DNA of 6,988 nucleotides from Moraxellaceae bacterium (GCA_030146505.1 JASLCO010000167.1:1-6988), one strand, 5' to 3'; positions 1-5,960 are shown, counted from the first letter of the stretch. Notes: generated by a model from the letters alone, not told the origin. Program-made: numbers and translations.

Positions 1-96
1 GAGCCCATGATGCTGCTGGTGATGGCGGGTGTGGTGTTGATGATCGTGCTGGCCATCATGCTGCCCATTCTTTCGATGAACAATCTGGTGAAATGA
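1..96 (+). CDS. gspF: GspF, type II secretion inner-membrane platform protein (3' end only)
   Basis: The window opens inside a reading frame of 31 codons plus TGA. The residues are EPMMLLVMAGVVLMIVLAI followed by MLPILSMNNLVK. This is the usual GspF C-terminus: a conserved EP before the last transmembrane helix, and a PI-x-x-x-N-x-L motif just before the stop. In the family, GspF is the polytopic inner-membrane protein at the centre of the assembly platform; it contacts the GspE ATPase and GspL and helps extract pseudopilins from the membrane. It is followed after 35 nt by gspG on the same strand with no visible terminator, so the two are probably co-transcribed. Only the last membrane helix is seen here; identity rests on this short piece plus its position before gspG. 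Confidence 0.88.
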   Translation, partial: EPMMLLVMAGVVLMIVLAIMLPILSMNNLVK

Positions 97-131
97 AGCG
101 GCGGGATACTGCTGCAAGACAATGAGGTTTG

Positions 132-554
132 ATGAAGATGCACAAGCAAGAGCGTGGTTTTACCCTGATCGAGGTGATGGTGGTGGTAGCCATCCTCGGC
201 ATTCTCGCCACCATTGTCATGACCAATGTGGTCGGCAAGGATGAACAGGCCCGTATCACGGCCGCCAGAACCGGCCTTGCCCAGATTTCCAACGCGCTGG
301 AAATGTACAAGCTCGACAACCACAAATACCCGACCACGGACGAAGGCCTGGAAGCACTGGTCACCAAGGCCGCCTCGGCAAAGACCTTCCCCCAGGGCGG
401 TTACATCAAGGGCAGCCTGCCCAAAGATCCCTGGGGCAATCCCTTCCAGTACATCACGCCCGGCAGCAACGGCCGCCCCTACGATGTGTATTCCTGGGGC
501 GCCGATGGTGCCGAGGGTGGGGAAGAAAACAATGCCGACATTTACCAGGAATAA
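132..554 (+). CDS. gspG: GspG, major pseudopilin of the type II secretion system
   Basis: A 140-residue type IV-pilin-like protein. The leader MKMHKQERG precedes the prepilin peptidase (GspO) site G9|F10, with the conserved Glu at +5 (E14). A hydrophobic helix follows at about residues 10-32. The globular part carries family hallmarks: KYPTTDEGLEAL (65-76), LPKDPWGNPFQY (96-107) and the acidic C-terminal loop SWGADGAEGGEENNADI (121-137), which binds calcium in studied GspG proteins. GspG polymerises into the periplasmic pseudopilus that pushes folded exoproteins through the GspD secretin. Length matches the family. The start is uncertain: TTG at 129, ATG at 132 and ATG at 138 are in frame behind a GAGG at 124-127. 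ATG 132 was chosen, although its spacing of 4 nt is short and ATG 138 (spacing 10) is possible. The cleavage site is the same for all three. The gene sits 6 nt before gspH. Confidence 0.96.
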   Translation: MKMHKQERGFTLIEVMVVVAILGILATIVMTNVVGKDEQARITAARTGLAQISNALEMYKLDNHKYPTTDEGLEALVTKAASAKTFPQGGYIKGSLPKDPWGNPFQYITPGSNGRPYDVYSWGADGAEGGEENNADIYQE

Positions 555-560
555 GGCCTG

Positions 561-1145
561 ATGCCGGTTCGACCACGGGCAGGGCAAAGTGGCTTTACGC
601 TGCTGGAAGTGCTGCTGGTGGTTGTTCTGGTCGGCATCATCAGCAGTATTGCCATGCTGGGCCTGAGTGCCGGTGGCGACGAACGCCGCCTGCGCGACGA
701 GTCCGACCGCCTTGCCACGCTGCTGGTGCAGGTGGGTAGCGAAGCCGTCATGCAGAACCAGGAATACGGCCTGAAAATCGCGGATGACGGTTATCTTTTC
801 CTCTGTCTCGATGAAATCAGGCAACGCTGGCAGGCGTGCGCCGGCGATGCTTCGCTGCAGGTGCATACGATGCCGGAGGGCCTAGAAATCCACCTCCTGC
901 GCGACAGCAGCCTGAAGCTGCCGCTGCTGGCCGAGCACGACAAAGACAAGGATGACACGAAGGAGGGCGAACGCATTTATCCCGATATCCTCCTGCTATC
1001 CAGCGGCGAAGCCAGTGCCTCCAGCCTGGAAATCCGGGTGAGCGAACATCCTGAAATCCGCAGTGAAATCCGTATTGATGAACTGGGGCGCATCAGCCGT
1101 GACAGCGACGAGCCGGAGCCAGGCGAAGATGAGCATGAGCGCTGA
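561..1145 (+). CDS. gspH: GspH, minor pseudopilin of the type II secretion system
   Basis: A 194-residue minor pseudopilin. The prepilin peptidase site is G11|F12 in SGFTLLEV, with Glu at +5 (E16) and a hydrophobic helix to about residue 34. The family pattern NQEYGL (66-71) followed by DGYLF (76-80) supports GspH rather than a general pilin. GspH is a minor pseudopilin of the pseudopilus, associated with the tip complex in characterised systems. Two cysteines (C82 and C93) could form a disulfide in the periplasm; that is inference. Odd features are a strongly charged insert at about 124-138 (EHDKDKDDTKEGER) and an acidic tail (DSDEPEPGEDEHER, 181-194). The start ATG lies 6 nt after the gspG stop with a TAAGG ribosome-binding element overlapping that stop, and the 3' end overlaps gspI by 17 nt. 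The gene order G-H-I makes the identity firm. Confidence 0.93.
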   Translation: MPVRPRAGQSGFTLLEVLLVVVLVGIISSIAMLGLSAGGDERRLRDESDRLATLLVQVGSEAVMQNQEYGLKIADDGYLFLCLDEIRQRWQACAGDASLQVHTMPEGLEIHLLRDSSLKLPLLAEHDKDKDDTKEGERIYPDILLLSSGEASASSLEIRVSEHPEIRSEIRIDELGRISRDSDEPEPGEDEHER

Positions 1146-1599
1146 GCAGTCGCGCGGCTTCACCTTGCTGGAAGTCATGGTGGCACTGGTGGTTTTTGCC
1201 ATTGCCGCACTGGCGCTGCTGCGTGCGCAGAATTCGCAGCTCGCCACGGACCAGCATCTCGAAGAAAAAACACTGGCACACTGGGTGGCCCTCAACCATC
1301 TGGAAGACTTGCGCCTGCAAAGGGTTTTTCCCAATGTCGGCCAGAGCGAAGCCACTGCCAATATGGCCGGGCATGACTGGCTGATCAGCACCAAGGTGCA
1401 GGCCACGCCAACACAAAATGTGCGCTTGCTGGTCATTGCCGTGGCGGCCAAGCCGGATGGTGGCAGCGAATTCGGCAGCAAGCCCGATCCCGTAACCACT
1501 GTCACCGGCTTCCTCGTCCGCCCTCAGGGCGCCACCACGGCAGCCGGCAATAACCCTCCCGACACGGCAACCTCCGGTCATGGCAATGATGCCGGTTGA
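1129..1599 (+). CDS. gspI: GspI, minor pseudopilin of the type II secretion system
   Basis: A 156-residue minor pseudopilin. The prepilin peptidase site is G10|F11 in RGFTLLEVMVALVVFAIAAL, with Glu at +5 (E15). The motif HWVALNHLEDLRL (51-63) matches the family's A-x-W-V-A-x-N stretch, and VTGFLV (125-130) matches the usual C-terminal beta strand. GspI, J and K form the trimeric pseudopilus tip, with GspI as the central contact in known structures. The start at 1129 is preferred over the upstream in-frame ATG at 1063, which would give a 32-residue leader; ATG 1135 is also possible. It overlaps the gspH end by 17 nt. After VTGFLV the protein continues for 26 residues rich in Gly, Ala, Asn, Pro and Thr, longer than typical GspI, which usually ends near this point. 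The last 20 nt overlap the gspJ start. Confidence 0.93.
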   Translation: MSMSAEQSRGFTLLEVMVALVVFAIAALALLRAQNSQLATDQHLEEKTLAHWVALNHLEDLRLQRVFPNVGQSEATANMAGHDWLISTKVQATPTQNVRLLVIAVAAKPDGGSEFGSKPDPVTTVTGFLVRPQGATTAAGNNPPDTATSGHGNDAG

Positions 1600-2236
1600 T
1601 CGTGCGCGCGGCTTCACGCTGCTGGAAGTGCTGGTGGCCATTGCCATCCTGGCGCTGATTGCCGTGGGTGCCTATCAGTTGCTGGCAGGAACCATCAGCA
1701 CCCGTGACAGTGGCATGGCGCATGAAAAAGCCCTGCAGGATTTGCAGAAGGCGGAAATGCTCATGCAGCGCGATTTCCTGCAGGCGGCAGCCCGTTCGAT
1801 ACGTGATGAATATGGTGATGTGCAGCCCGGCTTCTATATCCCGCAGGAAAATGTCGTCGAGTTCACGCGCCGTGGCCTGCGCAATCCCCTGCAGGAAACC
1901 CGCAGTGACCTGGTGCGCCTGCGCTACCGCCTGGAAGGCGGGCAGCTGATACGCGAACGCTGGAACCTGCTGGATCGTGCACGCGTGAGCGTGCCGGAAA
2001 AAACCGTGTTACTGGACAAGGTGGAGAAATTCCAGGTCCAGGTATTCAGCAACGGCAGTTGGAGCAGCGCCTGGCCGCTGCTGTCACAGATGCAGGCCGA
2101 CAAGAAAAGCCTGCCACTGCCGGATGCCGTGGAAATCCGTTTCACGCTTGCGCCCTGGGGCGAAATACGGCGCGTGATTCCCCTGCCGGAAAATGATGCC
2201 AATGTCACGCAGACACAAACCCCGCCTGCCGGCTGA
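1580..2236 (+). CDS. gspJ: GspJ, minor pseudopilin of the type II secretion system
   Basis: A 218-residue minor pseudopilin. The prepilin peptidase site is G11|F12 in RGFTLLEVLVAIAILALIAV, with Glu at +5 (E16). Family signatures follow: QRDFLQAAARSIRDEYG (63-79), then EFTRRGLRNP (94-103), RSDLVRLRYRLEGGQLIRE (108-126) and RWNLLDRA (127-134), which are strongly conserved in GspJ. It is a component of the GspI-J-K tip of the pseudopilus. In-frame ATGs at 1580, 1586 and 1589 all lie inside the gspI end and none has a clear Shine-Dalgarno sequence, so initiation probably depends on ribosomes terminating at the gspI stop (1597-1599). ATG 1589 gives an MPV start like that of gspH and is a real alternative. 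The 3' end overlaps gspK by about 41 nt. Identity is firm. Confidence 0.95.
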   Translation: MAMMPVDRARGFTLLEVLVAIAILALIAVGAYQLLAGTISTRDSGMAHEKALQDLQKAEMLMQRDFLQAAARSIRDEYGDVQPGFYIPQENVVEFTRRGLRNPLQETRSDLVRLRYRLEGGQLIRERWNLLDRARVSVPEKTVLLDKVEKFQVQVFSNGSWSSAWPLLSQMQADKKSLPLPDAVEIRFTLAPWGEIRRVIPLPENDANVTQTQTPPAG

Positions 2237-3275
2237 ACGCGGCATTGCCCTGCTCACCGTGCTGCTGGTGGTGGCGTTGGCCACCACGCTGGCCGTGGGC
2301 ATGATACGCAGCCAGCATATGGCGTTGCAGCATGCCGGTGGCCTCTTCAGCCAGGACCAGGCCTGGCTTTATACGCAGGGCGCGGAAGATTTCGTGCGTG
2401 ACCTGCTTGCCGAAGACGCAAAGGAGGACCGGCGTCGCGGCGCGCTCACGGATTATCCCGGTGAACTCTGGGCACGTCCCTTTCCGCCGTTTCCGGTGGA
2501 TGGCGGCGTGATCAATGCGCGCGTGCAGGATGTGCAGGGGCGTTTCAATCTCAACCGCCTGTGGCACGACAATGCGCCGGATACAGCCGCCGCCGATATC
2601 TTCAACCGCCTGCTGCAGAATCTGGGCCTCCCTGCAGGCCTGACGCCAGCGCTGGTGGACTGGATGGACAGCGACGGCGAGCCCACCGGCAGCGACGGTG
2701 CGGAAGATGATTTTTATTCCCGCCTCGATCAGCCTTACCGCACGGCCAACCTGCCGCTCAGTGACATTTCCGAATTGCAGATGGTCAAGGGGTTCACACC
2801 GGAGGTGATTGCCAGGCTCCGGCCCTATGTCTGCACGCTGCCGGCATCGGCCCTGCTCAATGTGAATACGGCCGATGCCGTGGTGCTGGAGGCACTGAGT
2901 CCGACCCTGAGTGCGCGCACGGCCAGAGAGCTGGCCTCGCAGCAGCCGGCCAAGGGCTGGGGCAGTATTGATGAATTCCTGCGCCAGCCGGTTTTCAATG
3001 GTCTGGAAGGTACGCAAAAAACCGCGCTGATGACGCAGGTCGGTGTGGGCAGCCATTATTTCCAGTTGCTGGCCGATGCCGATATTGCCGGCCGCCACAG
3101 CGTGCTGGTGGCGATGCTGGCCCGTAGTGATTCCGGTACACTCCAGGTCATTGCGCGCGACTTTGGCCAGAAGGTCATGCCCGCGGCCAGCCCGGCAGCC
3201 AATCCGGAAAACACCAGCAAGGACACAGACCCGGTCATGGACAGCATGACCGAGGCGGCGCGGAATCTTTTATGA
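2196..3275 (+). CDS. gspK: GspK, large minor pseudopilin at the pseudopilus tip
   Basis: A 359-residue minor pseudopilin. The leader ends in ERG16|I17ALLTVLLVVALATTLAV. The +5 residue is Thr rather than Glu, which is the normal GspK exception and fits its place at the very tip, where no neighbour above needs the Glu5 contact. Family motifs in order are DVQGRFNLN (112-120), LVDWMDSDGEPTGSDGAEDD (153-172, acidic, calcium-site region), PYRTANLPLSDISELQMVKGF (180-200, helical domain) and LNVNTA (221-226). It has one cysteine only (C213). The tail after about residue 328 is Pro/Ala/Asn-rich and probably disordered. In-frame ATGs occur at 2193, 2196 and 2202; GGA at 2188-2190 gives a spacing of 5 nt to 2196, hence this choice. 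It begins inside gspJ and ends in an ATGA overlap with gspL. Confidence 0.95.
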   Translation: MPMSRRHKPRLPAERGIALLTVLLVVALATTLAVGMIRSQHMALQHAGGLFSQDQAWLYTQGAEDFVRDLLAEDAKEDRRRGALTDYPGELWARPFPPFPVDGGVINARVQDVQGRFNLNRLWHDNAPDTAAADIFNRLLQNLGLPAGLTPALVDWMDSDGEPTGSDGAEDDFYSRLDQPYRTANLPLSDISELQMVKGFTPEVIARLRPYVCTLPASALLNVNTADAVVLEALSPTLSARTARELASQQPAKGWGSIDEFLRQPVFNGLEGTQKTALMTQVGVGSHYFQLLADADIAGRHSVLVAMLARSDSGTLQVIARDFGQKVMPAASPAANPENTSKDTDPVMDSMTEAARNLL

Positions 3276-4501
3276 ACACACTCTTTTTGCATCTGTCTGC
3301 CGACGGCGATGCGTTTTCTGCCTGGGTGGCGTCGGCCGGCAGCCTGACGGCGCTGGGGCAGGTAGATGTCCACAGTCTTGCCCAGCGTTATCCGGCCCAT
3401 GCCAGCGTGTTGTTCCTGCCGTCCAGCCGATGTCTTTTCGTCACAGTCACGGCCAGCAGCCGGCAACTGCGCCAGGCTGGCCAGTCGTTGGCCTGGCTGA
3501 TTGAAGAGCAGTGCGGTGAAGATGCAGAAAACCTGCAGGTGATTGCGGCGCCGGTGGCTGGTGAAGACCAGGCGCCCCTGCTCGCCGTCAGCCGTGAATT
3601 CCTGCAGCAGCAACTGGACGACTTGCGTGCCGCCGGCCTGCGGGTGGTTGCCGTCCTGCCGGATATTTTCCTGCTGCCGCGTGATGAAACGGCGGTGGAG
3701 AACCCGTGGCAACTGGTCGAAGGCGATGAGGGCATGCTCATCTTGCGCACCGGTCCTTACAGCGGTGCCGCGCTGGAGTGCAGCCTGCTGGAAGTGATGC
3801 TGGATGCTGCGCTGCAGGAATTTCCACCGACCGGCATGACGGCGCATATCACGGACGAGGGTTTGCGCTCGCGCTTGCACGTCTGGCTTGAAGCGCACGC
3901 GCTTGCCGCCGACCTCCATGCCGGGGCAGCAGATGTGGCGCAGGAGCTTGTCGCCACGCCGGACTGGACCAAGCATGCCGGCAATTTCCTGCAGGGCAGT
4001 TTTTCCGTCAGCCGCCGTTTTTCACTGCCACCGGGCCTGCGCGTGGCCGCCGCCTTCATCGCCGCCGCCTTCGCCCTGCAACTGTCCAGCGAGTGGCTGA
4101 ATTACGGGTATTACCATTATCAGGCTGGCAAGCTTGCCGACCAGGCCGTGGCGCTGTACCGGCAGGGCAATCCGGAAGCGCGCCTGCGCTCGGCGCATCC
4201 GGTGGACGAGGTGCGCAAGCGTCTCAGGGCTGAGCAGAACGAAGGAGGGCGCGAGGCCGGCGGTGCGACACTGCCACGCCTGACACGTATCGCTGAATCC
4301 CTGCAGGGCAGCGGCCTCAACACGCAGCGCGTGGATTTCAGCAACGGCGTGTTCACGCTGGACGTGGATGCGCGTGCACTCGGTGAAATCGACAGCCTGC
4401 GCCAGCGTCTGGATGCACAGGGCTTCAGCACGGAAATTGTTTCCGCCAATGCACAAGGCGGGCTGGTGCGCGGGCGTTTGCGCGTGGAGGGTGGGGCATG
4501 A
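3272..4501 (+). CDS. gspL: GspL, inner-membrane assembly-platform protein that recruits the GspE ATPase
   Basis: A 409-residue bitopic membrane protein. Residues 1 to about 250 form the cytoplasmic actin-like domain that binds the GspE ATPase in characterised systems. Visible family landmarks are AWLIEEQ (74-80), LPDIFLLP (129-136) and NFLQGSF (238-244), the last just before the membrane. A single transmembrane helix lies at about 256-276. The periplasmic part has a predicted helical linker (about 285-320) and a ferredoxin-like domain (about 330-409) that pairs with GspM. The start is fixed by the ATGA overlap with the gspK stop, and the end shows the same ATGA overlap with gspM, pointing to translational coupling. 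Overall sequence is more variable than the pseudopilins, as is usual for GspL. Identity rests on these motifs, topology, length and position. Confidence 0.94.
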   Translation: MNTLFLHLSADGDAFSAWVASAGSLTALGQVDVHSLAQRYPAHASVLFLPSSRCLFVTVTASSRQLRQAGQSLAWLIEEQCGEDAENLQVIAAPVAGEDQAPLLAVSREFLQQQLDDLRAAGLRVVAVLPDIFLLPRDETAVENPWQLVEGDEGMLILRTGPYSGAALECSLLEVMLDAALQEFPPTGMTAHITDEGLRSRLHVWLEAHALAADLHAGAADVAQELVATPDWTKHAGNFLQGSFSVSRRFSLPPGLRVAAAFIAAAFALQLSSEWLNYGYYHYQAGKLADQAVALYRQGNPEARLRSAHPVDEVRKRLRAEQNEGGREAGGATLPRLTRIAESLQGSGLNTQRVDFSNGVFTLDVDARALGEIDSLRQRLDAQGFSTEIVSANAQGGLVRGRLRVEGGA

Positions 4502-5004
4502 GCGAGCTCATGACATCGCTGCAACAGAGCTGGCAGGAAGCCGTAGCACCCTTGCGCCAGCGCTGGCTCATGCTGACCGCACGTGACCAGCAGTTCCTGC
4601 GCGTGCTGGGGATTTTCATCGCCGGGCTCGTGCTGGTGTACGGTATCTGGCTGCCTTCGCGCGCCGCAGCGGCCAAGGCAGAACTGCAATACGAGCAGAA
4701 CCGCGAATTGCTGGCCACTTTGCGCAGCAGCAGCGGTAGTCCGGCGGCCGGCAGCGCCAGTGCAGCCACTGGCTCGCTGCTGGTGCTGGCCAGCGATACA
4801 GCCGCCAGCAGCTCGCTGACTTTCAGCCGCATAGAGCCCGAGGGCGATGCCCAGGTACGCGTCTGGGTGGATCGTGCCGATTTCAATACCGTCGCCGCCT
4901 GGCTGGCCAGGTTGTCGGCGCAGGGGGTCAAGCTGCAGGAAGCCCAGGCAGAAAAGCAGGGAGATGGCCGTGGGGTTTCCGCACGCTTTGTCCTGACACG
5001 CTGA
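4498..5004 (+). CDS. gspM: GspM, inner-membrane assembly-platform protein
   Basis: A 168-residue bitopic membrane protein and partner of GspL in the T2SS platform. The short cytoplasmic N-terminus carries the family-like WLMLTARDQQFLRVLG (23-38); a single membrane helix follows at about 34-53, then a charged helical segment. Residues 77-106 are a Ser/Ala/Gly-rich, low-complexity linker leading into a ferredoxin-like periplasmic domain (about 107-168) containing VRVWVDRADFNTVAAWL (120-136). GspM stabilises GspL and is reported to shape the periplasmic side of the platform. The start shares ATGA with the gspL stop. No gspN follows: the next 334 nt have no coding potential that I can support, so gspM is the last gene of this operon. 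The stop codon lies within the left arm of a long inverted repeat (4996-5042). Confidence 0.92.
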   Translation: MSELMTSLQQSWQEAVAPLRQRWLMLTARDQQFLRVLGIFIAGLVLVYGIWLPSRAAAAKAELQYEQNRELLATLRSSSGSPAAGSASAATGSLLVLASDTAASSSLTFSRIEPEGDAQVRVWVDRADFNTVAAWLARLSAQGVKLQEAQAEKQGDGRGVSARFVLTR

Positions 5005-5042
5005 ATTTCTTGACGCCGGACATCCCCGGCTTTTCAGCGTGT
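4996..5042 (+). terminator. Nested inverted repeat around the gspM stop; possible operon terminator
   Basis: An outer perfect 10-bp inverted repeat pairs 4996-5005 (ACACGCTGAA) with 5033-5042 (TTCAGCGTGT), and the left arm contains the gspM stop codon. Inside it, GCCGG (5015-5019) pairs with CCGGC (5026-5030) across a 6-nt loop, directly followed by TTTTC. The inner hairpin plus short T-run resembles a weak Rho-independent terminator. The outer pairing uses that T-run edge, so the two folds would stack as one long hairpin. Placement at the operon end supports a role in termination or 3' end protection; the short T-tract leaves the function uncertain. Confidence 0.5.
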
Positions 5043-5130
5043 TGACAGAAGGGGCTTCAGCCGCGACCTCATAGCCTGATCAAGCGCTGCCAAATATCCC
5101 TTTTAAACAAAACTATATCCCTTAGGCATC

Positions 5131-5156
5131 GCCATTCCCACTTTCGCGGGAATGAC
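5131..5156 (-). repeat. REP-like hairpin A (ATTCCC-N8-GGGAAT type)
   Basis: ATTCCC (5134-5139) and GGGAAT (5148-5153) flank eight bases. Read on the minus strand the 26-nt unit folds as an 11-bp stem, including two G-U type pairs, closed by a GAAA tetraloop. Units of the general form GTCATTCCCGCGAAAGCGGG occur as dispersed intergenic repeats in many proteobacteria. On the minus strand it shares 16 of 26 positions with hairpin C (5267-5292). Whether it is dispersed in this genome cannot be seen from one window. Confidence 0.65.
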
Positions 5157-5170
5157 GAGCCATATGGCTC
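5157..5170. repeat. Perfect 14-bp palindrome GAGCCATATGGCTC
   Basis: GAGCCATATGGCTC is its own reverse complement with no central spacer, and it directly abuts the REP-like hairpin A. It lies in a convergent gap, so it is not in a usual promoter position. It could be a protein-binding dyad, part of the repeat element, or chance. Confidence 0.5.
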
Positions 5171-5218
5171 ACCTTTCAAAAGGGTTTATTTGACTCCCTC
5201 ATCAAGAGGTTTTGTCCT

Positions 5219-5238
5219 CCCGGTGAAGGCCGGGGCCC
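5219..5238 (+). repeat. REP-like hairpin B, plus orientation
   Basis: CCCGG (5219-5223) pairs with CCGGG (5230-5234) across the loop TGAAGG. The stretch 5220-5238 matches the reverse complement of 5268-5286 (hairpin C) at 15 of 19 positions, so B and C look like inverted copies of one repeat, as in REP doublets. Confidence 0.6.
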
Positions 5239-5266
5239 ATGCGACAACAATTCTTCCGCCGCATCA

Positions 5267-5292
5267 GGGGTTCCGGCCTTTGCCGGAACAAC
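5267..5292 (-). repeat. REP-like hairpin C, minus orientation
   Basis: TTCCGGC (5271-5277) pairs perfectly with GCCGGAA (5282-5288) across a 4-nt loop. It is in inverted orientation to hairpin B, with hairpin centres about 53 nt apart, and in the same orientation as hairpin A. It begins 47 nt beyond the methyltransferase stop, so it may also end or protect that transcript; there is no T-run, so it is not a classical terminator. Confidence 0.6.
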
Positions 5293-5338
5293 AACCGACG
5301 TGAGCAAGGGAGTCTGCATATAAATCCCGAATAAAGGC

Positions 5339-5953
5339 TCAGGCCCTTGCCACACCCAGTGTCATGAATGCGCCCACTGTCGGCAGGCCTTCGGCCTGAA
5401 ACTGGCGCTTGCTGACAACGCTCAGGCCGGCAGCGGTAATCAGGGTGAGGTGATCGCGATCGAGATGGCAGCCGTCGGCAATGATTTTCTGCAAAGGCGT
5501 CAGCCGGTGTTGCCATTTCGCCACGGCTGGGTCGGGGCTCAGTCCGTGTTCCACAAAATAGAATTTCCCGCCTGGCTTCAGCACACGTTTCACTTCCCGC
5601 AAGGCGCTTTCCACATCCGGAATGCTGCACAGGGTCCAGGTGGAAACCACGGCATCAAAACTGGCATCCGGCATGGGCAGGCGTTCGCCGCTGACGAGGG
5701 CAAAGCGCACCGGTCGCGGGTATTTCTGCAGGCGTTTTGCCGCCAGGCGGTGTACGCCGGGATTCACGTCCACAGAGGTGAGGGTGGTGACAGTGGCGGG
5801 GTAGTGATCCAGGTTGAGACCGGTACCAAAACCGATTTCCAGCACTTCGCCGTGGATGTCTGCCAGCAATTCCCCACGCGCCTGCGTGAACGCCGCTTGT
5901 GACATCAACCAGTCCAGCAGGTAGGGAAAAACGTGGCGGGAATAAAACGACAT
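5339..5953 (-). CDS. Class I SAM-dependent methyltransferase, METTL7/TMT1-like
   Basis: A 204-residue soluble protein with the class I methyltransferase fold. SAM-binding motif I is EIGFGTGLN (39-47); the second-strand acidic residue is D62 in SVDVNPGVHRL. FDAVVSTWTLCSI (99-111) is the motif IV region, and RVLKPGGKFYFVEHG (123-137) is the post-motif strand. The segment FYFVEHG...WQHRLTPLQKIIADGCHLDRD (131-167) resembles the same region of human METTL7A/B (TMT1), which methylate small alkyl thiols. Those proteins have an N-terminal membrane anchor; the opening MSFYSRHVFPYLLDWLMS is only moderately hydrophobic. The substrate is unknown: a thiol or other small molecule is inference from similarity, and UbiE-like or lipid methyltransferases are alternatives. 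The start is decided by GGAGG at 5961-5965, 7 nt before the ATG. It lies 38 nt downstream of the DUF3617 gene and is probably co-transcribed with it. Confidence 0.88.
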   Translation of the reverse strand: MSFYSRHVFPYLLDWLMSQAAFTQARGELLADIHGEVLEIGFGTGLNLDHYPATVTTLTSVDVNPGVHRLAAKRLQKYPRPVRFALVSGERLPMPDASFDAVVSTWTLCSIPDVESALREVKRVLKPGGKFYFVEHGLSPDPAVAKWQHRLTPLQKIIADGCHLDRDHLTLITAAGLSVVSKRQFQAEGLPTVGAFMTLGVARA

Positions 5954-5960
5954 GGCAAAG

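Larger units (their letters stand above)
5005..5338. other. Convergent intergenic region with hairpin repeats, no supported gene
   Basis: This 334-nt gap separates gspM (+) from the methyltransferase gene (-), so both neighbours point into it. I see no credible reading frame. From left to right it contains the right part of the gspM-stop inverted repeat, an AT-rich stretch at about 5090-5130 with a 9-bp direct repeat (ATATCCCTT at 5094-5102 and 5115-5123), a REP-like hairpin (5131-5156), a 14-bp perfect palindrome (5157-5170), a short hairpin CCTC-loop-GAGG followed by TTTT (5197-5213), and two further REP-like hairpins in inverted orientation (5219-5238 and 5267-5292). No strong T-tract terminator is visible for the leftward methyltransferase transcript; the REP-like hairpins may serve as its 3' end. 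Confidence 0.7.

Noticed and set aside
1063..1128. Longer gspI from the upstream ATG at 1063
   Set aside because: It would give a 32-residue leader before the peptidase site, far longer than usual for GspI, and a large overlap with gspH.
2205..3098. Long antisense open frame (297 codons) opposite gspK
   Set aside because: It lies wholly opposite a firmly identified gene, its protein has no recognisable motif, and GC-rich codon use leaves few antisense stop codons.
3056..3976. Long antisense open frame (306 codons) opposite gspK and gspL
   Set aside because: It mirrors two well-supported coding genes and shows no domain, ribosome binding site or operon context of its own.
3980..4315. Repeated CTGCAGGGCAG strings in gspL
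   Set aside because: These encode Leu-Gln-Gly with common codons (LQGS in both places), so codon preference explains them.
5134..5153. Neisserial dRS3 repeat
   Set aside because: It fits the ATTCCC-N8-GGGAAT form exactly, but similar repeats are widespread in proteobacteria and nothing else here suggests Neisseria.
5005..5338. Insertion sequence remnant, CRISPR array or tRNA gene in the convergent gap
   Set aside because: There is no transposase fragment, no regularly spaced repeats and no cloverleaf; only short hairpins are visible.
5450..5902. Plus-strand open frame opposite the methyltransferase
   Set aside because: Its protein is the composition shadow of the methyltransferase gene and has no family features.
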